Of a DNA stretch of 64,000 bases, positions 26,993 through 37,182 are shown one piece after another. The position numbers and the translations under genes were made by a program. The first letter of the stretch is position 1, and every line of letters starts with the position of its first letter. Under the pieces are notes generated by a model. The model was not told the origin of the DNA. It ran no database searches and worked only from the letters and a program-made list of their open reading frames with translations. The DNA comes from an uncultured Bacteroidales bacterium (GTDB taxonomy: Bacteria; Bacteroidota; Bacteroidia; Bacteroidales; Bacteroidaceae): contig CAMAFY010000004.1 in NCBI GenBank assembly GCA_945833885.1, positions 38,091 through 102,090 of the forward strand, read 5' to 3'.

Positions 26993-28963
26993 TCAGAACC
27001 GTGCAAGAATGCTCTGATGTGGAATGATGACAGTTATACGATGACCGTTGGGTGTCAGATTCGGATTTGACGAAGAAAACAATCGGCAAGCCAAGTCGCG
27101 CATCTCGTCAAGTGAGAGGGCTTGTCCGACAGGAATTGTCATTTTTCGTGCAAGCATCAAGGCAAGATGATGGACAATTTCGTCCTTCGCGTCAACGGGT
27201 ATGCGAGAAGCCTCGCTGACCATCTGCTGAAGGAGTTCGATGGAGTTGACACCTTCGAGTCCAGCAGGAAGTGAAAGGACGGAAAATGTTCCGCCACCCA
27301 ACGGACTTAATTCGAAACCAAGTTTGGAAAAATCCTCCAGCATGCGTTCAAGTGCAGGAACTTCCGATGGTGGAAACTCTATGATTTCCGGAAAGAGCAG
27401 ACGTTGTGCTGCAAAACTATGGTGAAGTTCATCGTTGGAGACAAACTCATCGTACAGAATTCTCAGATGTGCCCTTGGAGCGTCGATGAGTAATAGACCA
27501 TTTTCTACGGGCGTGATAAGATAACGTCCCTTATATTGGAGAAAATTTGCCGTAGAGACATCTGTTCCCTGCACATCTTTTGATGATTCTTCGCGGAAGA
27601 TATTGTCGGTGTTTTCCGAAGATGGGGGTACAGAAGCGGTAAAAGCGGGGAAGGAGGCCTGAGAATTAAGGGAGGATTCCTGCGTCAGGGCGTCGGTGTT
27701 TGGGGCATCGGAAAATGATGGTGTCGATGGTAATTCTCTCGAAGTGAATGGGGAAGAGACAATTTTCGGCGTAGGCGATGGCATATAGTGCGGCCCATTC
27801 GACAAAGGATTGTTTTTCCTCGCTTCGGAATCCTCGGAATTATTCGTGCTTTCAAACGGATTGAAAGCAGGATTTATGTTTATATGAGGGGGACGGACTT
27901 CTACCGAATTGTCATCGAAAAGAGGGATGTCTGGGCGTCCGGCTGTATCAAAATCAATGGTAGGAATGGCGCTGTATTTACCCAAAGATTCACGAATTGC
28001 TGCAAGAAGAATCTGCCAGATGGTCTGCTCATCCTCAAATTTGATTTCCGTTTTAGTCGGATGAATGTTAACGTCAATCTTGGAAGGTTCAACCTCTAAG
28101 GACAAGAAAAAAGGTACAGACTCTCCGTCGGGAATCAGACGGTCATAGGCACTTTGTACGGCTTTTGCAAAATATGGGTGGCGCATGAAACGCCCATTGA
28201 CAAAGAAAAATTGGTGAGCGCCTTTCTTTTTACTGCTCTCGGGAGCACCGGTGAAGCCTTTTATGGTAACAACAGGCGTTTCTACCTTTACGGAAAGCAG
28301 GTGCTTGTCGATGCGTGATCCGAAAATGCTGACGACACGTTGGCGGAAATTCCCTGAAGGAAGTATAAGAATGTTCTCGGTGGGAGTGGAGAGACGGAAA
28401 GAAATCTCAGGATGAGCCAGAGCAATACGCTCAAATTCCGACATGATGTTCGACATCTCGGTATGGTTACTCTTGAGAAATTTCCGACGGGCAGGGATAT
28501 TGAAGAAGATATTGTTGACGGTAAAATTGGCACCAACGTTGCATGCCACTGGTTGCTGGCTGACAATTCTGGATCCTTCAATGCGGATTTCTGTTCCTGT
28601 GTCCTCTCCTTCTTGACGTGTACGCAACAGAACTTGTGCTACAGCCGCAATACTTGCCAACGCTTCTCCTCGAAATCCCATTGTTGTAAGGGCAAAAAGA
28701 TCGTTAGCATTCCGAATTTTGGATGTCGCATGGCGCTCAAAAGACAGTCGGGCATCGGTCTCGCTCATCCCTTTTCCGTTGTCCACAACCTGTATGGCCG
28801 TTTTACCGGCATCTGTAACAATGATGGATATTTCGGTTGCACCTGCATCCAGACTGTTTTCAACAAGTTCCTTGATGACGGATGCCGGACGTTGGATAAC
28901 CTCTCCTGCAGCAATTTGATTGGCAACGCTATCGGGCAACAAGTGGATAATATCAGAGGACAT
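26993..28963 (-). CDS. mutL: DNA mismatch repair protein MutL
   Basis: 656 residues. The GHKL ATPase domain has the motifs ELVENSLDAGAT, DNGKGM, RHATSKI and TMGFRGEAL. The central linker (about 340-450) is rich in Ser, Pro, Asn and Thr and looks disordered. The C-terminal dimerisation domain starts near 460 (QYKGRYLITPVENGLLLIDAPRAH). No clear DQHAxxE metal site is seen; the equivalent stretch reads LIDAPRAH, so it may not have the endonuclease activity of MutL proteins from other bacteria. Acts with MutS in replication error repair. Confidence 0.96.
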   Translation of the reverse strand: MSSDIIHLLPDSVANQIAAGEVIQRPASVIKELVENSLDAGATEISIIVTDAGKTAIQVVDNGKGMSETDARLSFERHATSKIRNANDLFALTTMGFRGEALASIAAVAQVLLRTRQEGEDTGTEIRIEGSRIVSQQPVACNVGANFTVNNIFFNIPARRKFLKSNHTEMSNIMSEFERIALAHPEISFRLSTPTENILILPSGNFRQRVVSIFGSRIDKHLLSVKVETPVVTIKGFTGAPESSKKKGAHQFFFVNGRFMRHPYFAKAVQSAYDRLIPDGESVPFFLSLEVEPSKIDVNIHPTKTEIKFEDEQTIWQILLAAIRESLGKYSAIPTIDFDTAGRPDIPLFDDNSVEVRPPHININPAFNPFESTNNSEDSEARKNNPLSNGPHYMPSPTPKIVSSPFTSRELPSTPSFSDAPNTDALTQESSLNSQASFPAFTASVPPSSENTDNIFREESSKDVQGTDVSTANFLQYKGRYLITPVENGLLLIDAPRAHLRILYDEFVSNDELHHSFAAQRLLFPEIIEFPPSEVPALERMLEDFSKLGFELSPLGGGTFSVLSLPAGLEGVNSIELLQQMVSEASRIPVDAKDEIVHHLALMLARKMTIPVGQALSLDEMRDLACRLFSSSNPNLTPNGHRITVIIPHQSILARF

Positions 28964-29046
28964 ATATAGAATGATGCTAACTTTTAGGTTTGGATTTCAA
29001 TAAAATGACGGAGAAAGATAGTAATCGTAATCTTCGTATTCAAAGA

Positions 29047-30780
29047 TTATTGTTCGACAGAAGCGGACACCTCAGAGTCTTCGACAACAGGCTGCACATC
29101 TTCTGGTGAGGTCGTGGGTGCGTCCTCCTCGATGTTCGTGATGGCTTTATCCTTTAATCGTTGAAGCGTCTGCATGGGTGCGCGTCGACGAGGGAGGGCC
29201 TTCAAACGGTTGGATTCGCTTTTTCCACGCCATATAAATATATCATTTTTATCAACAGGACGGATGTCTTCGAACCAGGCAAAGCCATTCAGCCGGGTAT
29301 GTTCCGCAGGAGCAAGGCCGAGAGGGTAGGTTGTTCCTTGCGGAGAAGGGAAGGCTACAAGGCGTTGCAGTTTCTTTTCTGTGATGTATGCCCGTAGTTT
29401 TGCTGCTTCAATATAGTTTGAATAAAGGAAAGTGGAGTCTTTTTCCATCGGATAATCCACAACACAACCATTGCCATCAACCCAAAATTGTGACAATTCG
29501 CCGTCTTTGAAAAAAGCGCGCATAAGGTTTCCTGACACTTGATTGAAGATTGTGGTGTCCGGAAGTTGTTCTATCATCAATGCCTGTTGGTCAATGTAGA
29601 TGGAATCTATGGTGGAATCGTTCATATAGACGTTAATGACCTCACCCAACAACTGACGTTTTTCGTTCCAGACAATGGGGTCCTTGTAAAGATGCAGGCA
29701 ACTATCTTTGGAAATAAAACTTAGAGAGTCGCAAACCATCTGCATGTCGTTGCGGAAAGCACGGACATGAAAATATCCATCAAGGATTCTATAAACAGAG
29801 TCTGTCTTATGGTTAAATGTGGTAAGTCGCAATGTATCGGCGTGAATGAACAAAGAATCGGGGCCCTGGCTATAGTCGATACCAAGCGCGTTTTCCGTGC
29901 ATAGGGCTGTACCATTCAATTCATCATACCAACCATAGTCGCCCATCATAATGTTTTTGTTGACGGTATCGGTAAAAACTATGTTACCATAGGCGGTTGT
30001 AAGGCTCTTTTCTTTATCAAAATGTATGCTGTCTCCTACCATTTTCCGTGCTTGGTTGAAGAGAGCAGGGCGTTGGTAAAGTATGGCTTTCCCTTCAGAA
30101 GTGTTGTAATAGCCGTCTTCTGTGTATATTCTACTCCTACCGCTGAGAATATTTGACGGACCTGTGGCATGAGCGATTTTGCTTCGCGTGTCATAATGCA
30201 GGGTGTCTGTAACCAGCGAATCCTTTTTGTCGTTGATAAGAAGGACGGAATGGCGGAACAGAGCGGTTTTGGTTTTTGAGAAATAATCTCCAATAATACT
30301 GGTTAATTGTGTCGTACCATCGACGAGACGGCCTCCGTTATCATAATAACCACGGTCGTCTTTTCTATCATAATTCAACACGTCTGTGTAGAGCGTCATC
30401 GTACCATGACGCATCTCAACGTTGTCAAAGATTTGAGCAAATTCCTGGGTTCCGTCATAATAGAGGGAATCTCCCTTAAGGGAAACACTATCCCCCTGAG
30501 TCATGTGTACCTTACCATAGGCCAGGAATGAATTGGAATTCTCATAAACAACTGCGGAGTCGCAATCCAGAATCATACCATCATGTGTGATATGAACGTT
30601 GCCTATCAGAATATCACCATCATGACTGATACTCACATCATGGTAAAGTCTGTCACTTGTAAAATGGATTTTCTTATCGGCTTTCACCTGACGTCGTGCA
30701 GGCTGAAAAGCATACATTTGAGCAAGAAACAGCACAAAAAGAACTGCTCCTGCCCAAATGTATCTTGTTTTAGATTTCAA
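29047..30780 (-). CDS. OstA-like exported protein (LptA/LptD N-domain family)
   Basis: 577 residues. N-terminal signal/anchor (YIWAGAVLFVLFLAQMYAF) followed by many short repeats of beta strands of the type GDSLYYDGTQEFAQIFDNVEM and TDTLHYDTRSKIAHATGPSNI, the beta-jellyroll repeats of OstA/LptA/LptC. It lacks a C-terminal beta-barrel, so it is not LptD; it may form or extend the periplasmic LPS bridge. The C-terminal 70 residues are charged and low in complexity. The neighbours are two parvulin foldases, a coherent outer-membrane assembly group. Confidence 0.85.
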   Translation of the reverse strand: MKSKTRYIWAGAVLFVLFLAQMYAFQPARRQVKADKKIHFTSDRLYHDVSISHDGDILIGNVHITHDGMILDCDSAVVYENSNSFLAYGKVHMTQGDSVSLKGDSLYYDGTQEFAQIFDNVEMRHGTMTLYTDVLNYDRKDDRGYYDNGGRLVDGTTQLTSIIGDYFSKTKTALFRHSVLLINDKKDSLVTDTLHYDTRSKIAHATGPSNILSGRSRIYTEDGYYNTSEGKAILYQRPALFNQARKMVGDSIHFDKEKSLTTAYGNIVFTDTVNKNIMMGDYGWYDELNGTALCTENALGIDYSQGPDSLFIHADTLRLTTFNHKTDSVYRILDGYFHVRAFRNDMQMVCDSLSFISKDSCLHLYKDPIVWNEKRQLLGEVINVYMNDSTIDSIYIDQQALMIEQLPDTTIFNQVSGNLMRAFFKDGELSQFWVDGNGCVVDYPMEKDSTFLYSNYIEAAKLRAYITEKKLQRLVAFPSPQGTTYPLGLAPAEHTRLNGFAWFEDIRPVDKNDIFIWRGKSESNRLKALPRRRAPMQTLQRLKDKAITNIEEDAPTTSPEDVQPVVEDSEVSASVEQ

Positions 30781-30948
30781 TGTTCTGTAATTTATCGTGG
30801 GTTCTTTTCGTCATCTCCTCTAATCTGAGGAACTGATTCTACAGGAACAAAGATGAAGAAGGCTTGTCTTATTCAATGCTTTGTTCTATACATCATGGCT
30901 AATTATTCCAACCATTGAAAGCGTTTAATAGACAATTATGCAATCCAT

Positions 30949-31035
30949 ATCTAATAGTAGGATATAATTGTTTCATATTTCTGACTTTCATTTTCAGCCG
31001 TTTGAGGTTATCATATCCTAACTATAGTATTAGAT
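30949..31035. repeat. Imperfect inverted repeat between foldase and OstA-like genes
   Basis: Outer arms atctaata / tattagat (30949-30956, 31028-31035) and inner arms taggatat / atatccta (30958-30965, 31013-31020), with an asymmetric gap and a long loop. It lies 16 bases after the foldase stop, where a processing or termination structure would be, but there is no U-tract. Confidence 0.4.
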
Positions 31036-31050
31036 ATCCAAATGTTGGAA

Positions 31051-32418
31051 TCATTTTATCCAACCGTCGTACTCGAATTTGTAGTCACGCCATCCTGGAG
31101 CAACGCGAGTATAGGTTGTGCGGATCTTCTCTTTTAGCCATTTTTGTTCAATGGCATTTTTACGTTCATTTTCTACGACCTGCTTCAAAACTTGGAAGTC
31201 TTCAGCGATTGTAGCGCGGTGTCCCTCAATTCTATTCTTAAGTTTAATGATGGCACACACCTCGCTTCCTGTTTTTTCATTGAGAATTCTTACGGCAGGA
31301 CTGATGTCTCCGACAGACATTGTGGAAACAACCTTCGCAATGTCCTGTGGCAGGTCTTTCATTTCAAAGCGCGAGGTCAGGATTCCCGTGTTTTCATCCA
31401 TGTTTGCCATGAGTCCTTTGTTGTAACGTGTGTCCTTATCCTCGGAAAGTATGGTGGCTGCTTCGTCAAAAGTGAACTTTCCGTCACGAATGTCCGTAGC
31501 AATGGAGTCTAAACGTCCAATACACCGATCGTATTCGCTGTCGTCAATTTCAGGTTTTATGATGATATGACGAACATTTACCTTATCCCCACGTTTTTCT
31601 ATCAGTTGCATGATATGAAAACCAAACTCTGTACGAACGATTCTTGAGACCTTTTGGGGATCTGTAAGGGAAAAAGCAACATTCGCGAACTCAGGAACCC
31701 ATTGACCACGTCCGGAAAGTCCGAGTTCACCACCATAGCGGGCTGATCCGTCTTGCGAATAAATCTTCGCCATTTGTGCGAAAGTCTTCTCGCCACTATT
31801 GATACGTTGGGCAATGTCCCTTAACTTATTTTCCACACGATCAACCTCTTCACGGCTGATTTTTGGGACATTCGTAATGATTTGTACCTCTACTTGTGTG
31901 TTGATGTAGGGTAAACTGTCTTCGGGAAGACGGCTGAAGTATTCACGTACTTCGGCTGGAGTCACCTTGACGTATTTGGTAAGATTCTGTCGAACTCCCT
32001 CCTGCAACTGGTGAGTACGGGCCATTTCACGATATTGCTCGCGAAGTTTTGATATGCTTTTATGGATAACCGCCTCGGCATTCTCACGGGAGCCATACAT
32101 TTGTATTGCAGCATTTACGCGTTCCTCTGCAATCGTAGCGGCATACTGCTCGTTAACTTCTACAGAGTCCAGTTCTGCTTGATGTAAATATAGTTTTTGT
32201 ATGGCAAGTTGTTCGGGGATTGTAGCATAAGGGTTCTCTACAGTTTCTCCCATCATCTCCATACTGATGCGAGCCTCTTCGACATCTGAGAGGAGAATCG
32301 GGCTGTCTCCGACCACCCATATAACTTCATCGACGACATTTTTCTTCTTTTCTTGTGCATAAACTGTGGAACAAGCGACAATAAGCACAAAGAAAGTTAT
32401 GATTTTTTTCAAAAACAT
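31051..32418 (-). CDS. SurA-like periplasmic peptidylprolyl isomerase
   Basis: 455 residues with a signal peptide (MFLKKIITFFVLIVACSTVYA), a SurA N-terminal helical region (DEVIWVVGDSPILLSDVEEARI, about 28-50) and two parvulin-like domains (about 170-275, with YSQDGSARYGGELG and GFHIMQLIEKRGDKV; and about 280-385). It probably escorts outer-membrane proteins through the periplasm. It lies 8 bases after the other parvulin gene, hence co-transcribed. Confidence 0.9.
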   Translation of the reverse strand: MFLKKIITFFVLIVACSTVYAQEKKKNVVDEVIWVVGDSPILLSDVEEARISMEMMGETVENPYATIPEQLAIQKLYLHQAELDSVEVNEQYAATIAEERVNAAIQMYGSRENAEAVIHKSISKLREQYREMARTHQLQEGVRQNLTKYVKVTPAEVREYFSRLPEDSLPYINTQVEVQIITNVPKISREEVDRVENKLRDIAQRINSGEKTFAQMAKIYSQDGSARYGGELGLSGRGQWVPEFANVAFSLTDPQKVSRIVRTEFGFHIMQLIEKRGDKVNVRHIIIKPEIDDSEYDRCIGRLDSIATDIRDGKFTFDEAATILSEDKDTRYNKGLMANMDENTGILTSRFEMKDLPQDIAKVVSTMSVGDISPAVRILNEKTGSEVCAIIKLKNRIEGHRATIAEDFQVLKQVVENERKNAIEQKWLKEKIRTTYTRVAPGWRDYKFEYDGWIK

Positions 32419-32426
32419 AGTAGAAA

Positions 32427-33869
32427 TCAGTGTTTGTTGACGGTTTTTAGGACGTCATAATTGATGGAGTAGGGGAACTTTTCTCTAAGTTCTTTTACCC
32501 AAATCTTTTCCAGTTCCTGCTGATAATCGGTAAGAACCTGCTGCTTAACGTCTAAGTAAGTCTTGGGTTGTTTCTGGCGACGTCCTGTAAGCATAATGTG
32601 ATTAAAGGTCTTTCGGACGGGCTTTATCTCACGGCTTGTATCACCGAAACCAAGATTATCGATGGTACTGTTCTCACCTTTCTTTGCAAGATAAGGACCT
32701 GTAACAATGACAACAACACTGTCCTTGTTTATCGTTTCTTTAAGATACTCACTAACTTTTTTGCCTTCGGGTACACCTTTTTTGAGAAGTTTTACCGTTT
32801 TTACAGCACTTTCATCGTCTTTTGCATACACAATGTAGCCATTATATCGGGGTTCTTCCCAACGATATTTCTTCTTATTCTTCTTAAAGGTCTGCTTAAG
32901 TCCGTTAATATCCTGTTCTGCGGCACTCCAGACACGTTTGTTTGCCACCTCATAAAGGAGCAATCCATCATAATACTCTTGAACAAGATATTTCAATTCG
33001 GGATTGTTCTTCTCCTGTTCTGCAAGGGTGTTGAGCAGAATTTCCTCACGAGTCTTACCCGTTTGCGCCATCATCTTCTCAATTTTAGCCTTTGCAGAAG
33101 CCTCTTCTATGTTCTGGCGCTTGAGATTTTCAATGATTATAGGGTACAACGTCTCATAAGGTTCAAACTGTTTACGGTCATGAACAAGAATAATATGATA
33201 ACCGATAGTGGAAAGGAAAGGACGGCAGAACTGATTAGGCTGAAGCGCATAGGCTGCATCCTCGAATTCCTTAATGGTCATTCCAGGATAAATGGTGGGC
33301 AGTTTTCCACCTCGTGCAGCACTTCCAGGGTCTTGCGAAAGAGTTTTTGCAAGAGTAGCAAAATCCGCTCCACCACAAAGTGCATTATAAATGCTGTCAG
33401 CCCGTTCCTCAACGCGCTTCTTTACGTCGTCACTATCCGTTTGTTTCACCAGCAATAAGATATGACTGCAGTCAATCAAGTCGCGTCCGGCAATACGTTC
33501 TACCTGTTTGTCATAAAGAGAACGGGCGATTGAGTCGATATATGTCTGGTCTACGAGATGCGGTGTGAGTTGCATGTCGCGATAAGAACGGAATTCTGTA
33601 ATAAAACTTGTCAACGTATCAATGCGTTGGCTTTCGGCTTCAGCGACCTTGAGTTTGTAGTTAAGAAACATTTCGGCGTATTCTTCTACCGTTTTGTTCT
33701 CTACAGCACCTTCTATATTGTTGTTCTTGTTGTAGGCATATTCAAATTCTGCACGGGTAACGGGCTTGCCTGCAACGGTCATAAGCACAGGATTATCAGC
33801 ATTCTGCTGTCCCCAGGCGCAAAAAACGAAGGCAGTTGCAAAAGCAAAGACTGAAAGAAGTCGTTTCAT
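32427..33869 (-). CDS. Periplasmic parvulin-type peptidylprolyl isomerase
   Basis: 480 residues. Signal peptide MKRLLSVFAFATAFVFCAWG. A parvulin domain occupies about 130-235 (CSHILLLVKQ, LSQDPGSAARGGKL, TIGYHIILVHDRK). The C-terminal 240 residues are charged and helical with a second, unlike domain. The protein is a probable chaperone and proline isomerase for secreted proteins. First of the parvulin pair; guaB lies upstream behind its own terminator. Confidence 0.9.
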   Translation of the reverse strand: MKRLLSVFAFATAFVFCAWGQQNADNPVLMTVAGKPVTRAEFEYAYNKNNNIEGAVENKTVEEYAEMFLNYKLKVAEAESQRIDTLTSFITEFRSYRDMQLTPHLVDQTYIDSIARSLYDKQVERIAGRDLIDCSHILLLVKQTDSDDVKKRVEERADSIYNALCGGADFATLAKTLSQDPGSAARGGKLPTIYPGMTIKEFEDAAYALQPNQFCRPFLSTIGYHIILVHDRKQFEPYETLYPIIIENLKRQNIEEASAKAKIEKMMAQTGKTREEILLNTLAEQEKNNPELKYLVQEYYDGLLLYEVANKRVWSAAEQDINGLKQTFKKNKKKYRWEEPRYNGYIVYAKDDESAVKTVKLLKKGVPEGKKVSEYLKETINKDSVVVIVTGPYLAKKGENSTIDNLGFGDTSREIKPVRKTFNHIMLTGRRQKQPKTYLDVKQQVLTDYQQELEKIWVKELREKFPYSINYDVLKTVNKH

Positions 33870-33979
33870 GATGGTCGAAAATGATTACTTTTAATGGAGT
33901 GCAATACTGGTTTTAGGGAACTTGTTTAAGGAAATCTAATATATTATGATATTGTCCCCTATATAATAATTGCGAAAAA

Positions 33980-34025
33980 TCACCGCATGAGCAGGACGCA
34001 GAAAACATCCTGCACACTGCGGTGA
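33980..34025 (-). terminator. Terminator of guaB
   Basis: An extended hairpin: outer stem tcaccgca / tgcggtga (33980-33987, 34018-34025), inner stem gcagga / tcctgc (33991-33996, 34008-34013), followed on the minus strand by ATTTTTCG. It lies 55 bases after the guaB stop. Confidence 0.75.
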
Positions 34026-34080
34026 CATGAATATTTTATATCGGAAATTTGGTCAATAAAATGAATTGTATGTAGAAACC

Positions 34081-35562
34081 TTAGTCATGACGGCTGTAAT
34101 TGGGAGCCTCGCTGGTGATGGTTATGTCATGAGGATGGCTCTCCAATACACCGGCATTCGTGATGCGGACAAACTGAGCATCGTGAAGTTTCTCAATGGT
34201 TGAGGCACCGCAGTATCCCATTCCCGAACGAAGGCCACCGCAAAGTTGGTAGATTACCTCCTGAACCATGCCTTTGTATGGAACACGTCCTGCAATTCCT
34301 TCGGGTACAAGTTTTTTCACTTCGGTCACTCCTCCTTGGAAATAACGGTCTTTCGAGCCGTTTTCCATGGCCTCAAGGCTACCCATTCCGCGATAGGTCT
34401 TGAACTTTCGGCCGTTGAAAATGATGGTTTCACCCGGACTTTCTTCACAACCGGCTACAAGACTACCAATCATTACACTATAACCTCCGGCAGCAAGCGC
34501 TTTCACAACGTCACCGGAATAGCGGAGACCACCATCAGCGATAAGGGGTATGCCGGTACCTTCGAGTGCCTTTGCCACATCATATACAGCGCTAAGTTGG
34601 GGAACTCCAACTCCGGCAACAACACGAGTGGTACAAATACTGCCAGGACCGATACCTACTTTTACGGCGTCCGCACCGGCTTCTACCAAAGCACGGGCGG
34701 CTTCACCTGTAGCGATATTTCCAACAACAAAGTCTACACCGGTAAAGCGCTCCTTGGCTTCACGAAGTTTTTCGATAACGCCTTTGGAATGTCCGTGCGC
34801 CGTATCAATAACGATGGCATCCGCACCGGCTTGTACAAGTGCTTCAATACGTTGCATGGTATCTGCGGTCACGCCTACGCCTGCTGCCACACGAAGACGT
34901 CCCTTTGAATCCTTGCAAGCCATGGGCTTGTCCTTTGCTTTTGTGATGTCTTTATAGGTGATGAGTCCGACAAGACGTCCTTCAGCATCAACGACAGGAA
35001 GTTTTTCAATCTTGTTTTGTTGAAGAATTTCTGCGGCTTCTGCAAGATTGGTTGCCGTAGTTGTGGTGACAAGGTTCTCGGATGTCATCACTTCATCAAT
35101 GAGTTTATCCTGGTTGGACTCGAAACGGAGGTCACGATTGGTGACGATTCCCACCAGTTTCATATTGTCATCGACCACAGGAATGCCGCCAATGTGATAT
35201 TCTGCCATGATAGCAAGGGCGTCGCGTACGGTCTTTCCGCGCTGAATGGTCACAGGATCATAGATCATACCATTCTCGGCACGTTTAACGATTGCGACTT
35301 GGCGGGCCTGATCCTCAATACTCATGTTCTTGTGGATGACGCCAATTCCACCTTCACGGGCGATGGCTATTGCCATTTCTGCCTCAGTTACGGTATCCAT
35401 TGCCGCCGTAACGAACGGAATCTTCAAATCAATATTGCGCGAGAACTTGGTATCGAGCGATACAGTGCGGGGCAATACCTCTGAATAAGCAGGAATAAGG
35501 AGGACGTCATCATAGGTTAGACCGTCCATTACAATCTTGTCCTTGAGAAAACTTGCAATCAT
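34081..35562 (-). CDS. guaB: IMP dehydrogenase GuaB
   Basis: 493 residues. Oxidises IMP to XMP with NAD+, the committed step of GMP synthesis. Two CBS domains (about 97-210) interrupt the TIM barrel and may bind adenine or guanine nucleotides as regulators. The catalytic cysteine is C310 in GPGSICTTR; the flap is seen around ENGSKDRYFQG. It has its own promoter and terminator, and so is probably monocistronic. Confidence 0.97.
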   Translation of the reverse strand: MIASFLKDKIVMDGLTYDDVLLIPAYSEVLPRTVSLDTKFSRNIDLKIPFVTAAMDTVTEAEMAIAIAREGGIGVIHKNMSIEDQARQVAIVKRAENGMIYDPVTIQRGKTVRDALAIMAEYHIGGIPVVDDNMKLVGIVTNRDLRFESNQDKLIDEVMTSENLVTTTTATNLAEAAEILQQNKIEKLPVVDAEGRLVGLITYKDITKAKDKPMACKDSKGRLRVAAGVGVTADTMQRIEALVQAGADAIVIDTAHGHSKGVIEKLREAKERFTGVDFVVGNIATGEAARALVEAGADAVKVGIGPGSICTTRVVAGVGVPQLSAVYDVAKALEGTGIPLIADGGLRYSGDVVKALAAGGYSVMIGSLVAGCEESPGETIIFNGRKFKTYRGMGSLEAMENGSKDRYFQGGVTEVKKLVPEGIAGRVPYKGMVQEVIYQLCGGLRSGMGYCGASTIEKLHDAQFVRITNAGVLESHPHDITITSEAPNYSRHD

Positions 35563-35612
35563 GGGTGTTGAAGCGTTATGTTGTGAACGTTATAGTACGT
35601 GTTTATTTTGCG

Positions 35613-35646
35613 CAAAATTACGTAATCTTTATTGAACATTCAGCAA
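35613..35646 (-). promoter_or_regulatory. Promoter of guaB
   Basis: TAATTTTG on the minus strand (35620-35613), with a TTGC box (35646-35643) 22 bases upstream, slightly wider than ideal. The leader is about 45 bases. Confidence 0.6.
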
Positions 35647-35960
35647 AAAAGGCGAAGTTTTTGGGAGTTTTTGAGGTAATGTGCCGCAAAAAGCAAATTT
35701 TGCTTTACCATCCGCGCATATTTCTCTTATCTTAATTACAAAAATACGTAATGTTAAGAAATGTTTATGCTAGTAATCTCGCAAAAATCTGCGTTTTTGC
35801 GAAGCGTTTGAATAGAGCGTATGTGCAGAAAAGGTATTCTGCTTATCGATTATTTCCTCAAAAGATTTCAACGATATTGTTAGGAGTTTTTGTGATGTGT
35901 TTTTAGTCTTATGTAAACATAGACTCGTACTTTACGGATAAGATAAGGAGGGATTCTGAA
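35647..35960. other. Intergenic, two small hairpins
   Basis: No gene seen in about 310 bases between guaB and the Nudix gene. A 9-bp inverted repeat (tcgcaaaaa / tttttgcga, 35779-35787 with 35794-35802) may help end the Nudix transcript. A minus-strand TATTTTTG (35746-35739) is a possible second guaB start without a -33 partner. Confidence 0.4.
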
Positions 35961-36362
35961 TCAAGCTGTAGTTTCCTGAAACCTTTCCTTCAGTTTCTCT
36001 ATGGCCTCGACATCAGCCGAAAGCCAGCGAATGGCGTCCATTTCCTCTAATTTCAGCCATCGTAAAGCCTCATGTTCCCGTAAAACCGGCTCACCTTCCT
36101 GTATTTTACACAGAAAACAATGCATCGTCAGGTGGAAATCCGGGTAGTCTGTCTGTATGGTACACAGTTGTTCGCCAACGGATATGCGCATTTCCAACTC
36201 CTCAAGTATTTCTCGTTTCAGTGCGGTTTCCGCGGATTCTCCCTGTTTTATTTTGCCCCCGGGAAATTCCCACCAGCCTTTCCAATCGCCATAGCCGCGT
36301 TGAGTAGCCAGAAAAGTGTCGCCATCCTGAATGATGGCCGCAACAACCTGTAGTGATTTCAT
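35961..36362 (-). CDS. Nudix hydrolase, MutT-like
   Basis: 133 residues. The Nudix box is complete: GGKIKQGESAETALKREILEEL (about 36-57), preceded by KGWWEFPG, typical of MutT/NudG-type pyrophosphohydrolases that remove oxidised or modified (d)NTPs from the pool. The start lies 4 bases after the LicD-like gene's stop, so the two share a transcript although their roles look unrelated. Confidence 0.93.
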   Translation of the reverse strand: MKSLQVVAAIIQDGDTFLATQRGYGDWKGWWEFPGGKIKQGESAETALKREILEELEMRISVGEQLCTIQTDYPDFHLTMHCFLCKIQEGEPVLREHEALRWLKLEEMDAIRWLSADVEAIEKLKERFQETTA

Positions 36363-36366
36363 GGTC

Positions 36367-37182
36367 TTATTTTTGGGGAGTAATCAGTTCAGGAACGATG
36401 AAGACAGCGTGTATCTGGCGCTTTTCAACCGGTGGAATCTGCATATAGTTTCCATAAAGCGCAGTCAGGTATCCGTCGGGATTATGTGGAGCCGGGAATT
36501 CCAAGTCCTCAAAGACAATGGTTGATAGCGGGAACACATCTATATTATTATATACAACTCCATACCCATTGTTCTCAGGTATGACACAAATCTTCTTGTC
36601 GCAGCGCAAAAAGAGGCGTGCCATCTGCCAAATTGCGGAGTAAATCACGTACATCATACCAAACCAGAAGAACTCTGCTACAGCACGGACTGAATATTTG
36701 TGAGACTTGCTCAGAATGGATTTGCTGCGGGCAAGGCCTCTCACATAGCGTCGTGTGAAACTACGCGACACATTCGGGTATGGTATGAATGGAAATATAT
36801 CGACGTATACTCCTTTTTGATAAGAGGCGGAAAAGTCATCTCCCCCTTCAACGTAAAAGGAATTCAGGTCCCTTACCTTTACTATGGGCTCTTTCGTATC
36901 CTCAACGTCTGGATTCTGTATAAAAAGATGCTCGGGAAGTTCCTTACGGGCAACATCGATAAAGCGAATGACATCCTCTTTTTTCATCGCAATATCAATA
37001 TCATCATCCCAAGGAATGAAGCCTCTGTGACGCACGGCTCCAAGCAGAGTTCCACCATCGAGCCAATAAGGAATCTGGTGTTTACGGCAAACCTTGTCGA
37101 TTTCCTCTAAAACCGAAAGTTGCTTTAGTTGACAGGGGCGGAGTGTTTGTTGGCGGTATTCTTCAAGATAATGGTTTTGCAT
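36367..37182 (-). CDS. LicD-family phosphotransferase
   Basis: 271 residues. YWLDGGTLLGAVRHRGFIPWDDDIDIAM (about 39-66) is the LicD nucleotidyltransferase-fold active site. LicD proteins transfer phosphorylcholine or other phospho-alcohols from a CDP- carrier to cell-surface glycans. A CDP-alcohol-forming type cytidylyltransferase is encoded divergently 330 bases away, a plausible source of the donor. Acts at the cytosolic face of the membrane. The acceptor is unknown. Confidence 0.9.
   Translation of the reverse strand: MQNHYLEEYRQQTLRPCQLKQLSVLEEIDKVCRKHQIPYWLDGGTLLGAVRHRGFIPWDDDIDIAMKKEDVIRFIDVARKELPEHLFIQNPDVEDTKEPIVKVRDLNSFYVEGGDDFSASYQKGVYVDIFPFIPYPNVSRSFTRRYVRGLARSKSILSKSHKYSVRAVAEFFWFGMMYVIYSAIWQMARLFLRCDKKICVIPENNGYGVVYNNIDVFPLSTIVFEDLEFPAPHNPDGYLTALYGNYMQIPPVEKRQIHAVFIVPELITPQK

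Noticed and set aside
32568..33458. 296-codon frame on the + strand
   Set aside because: Antisense to the parvulin gene; the composition is Phe/Ile/Thr-rich without recognisable domains.
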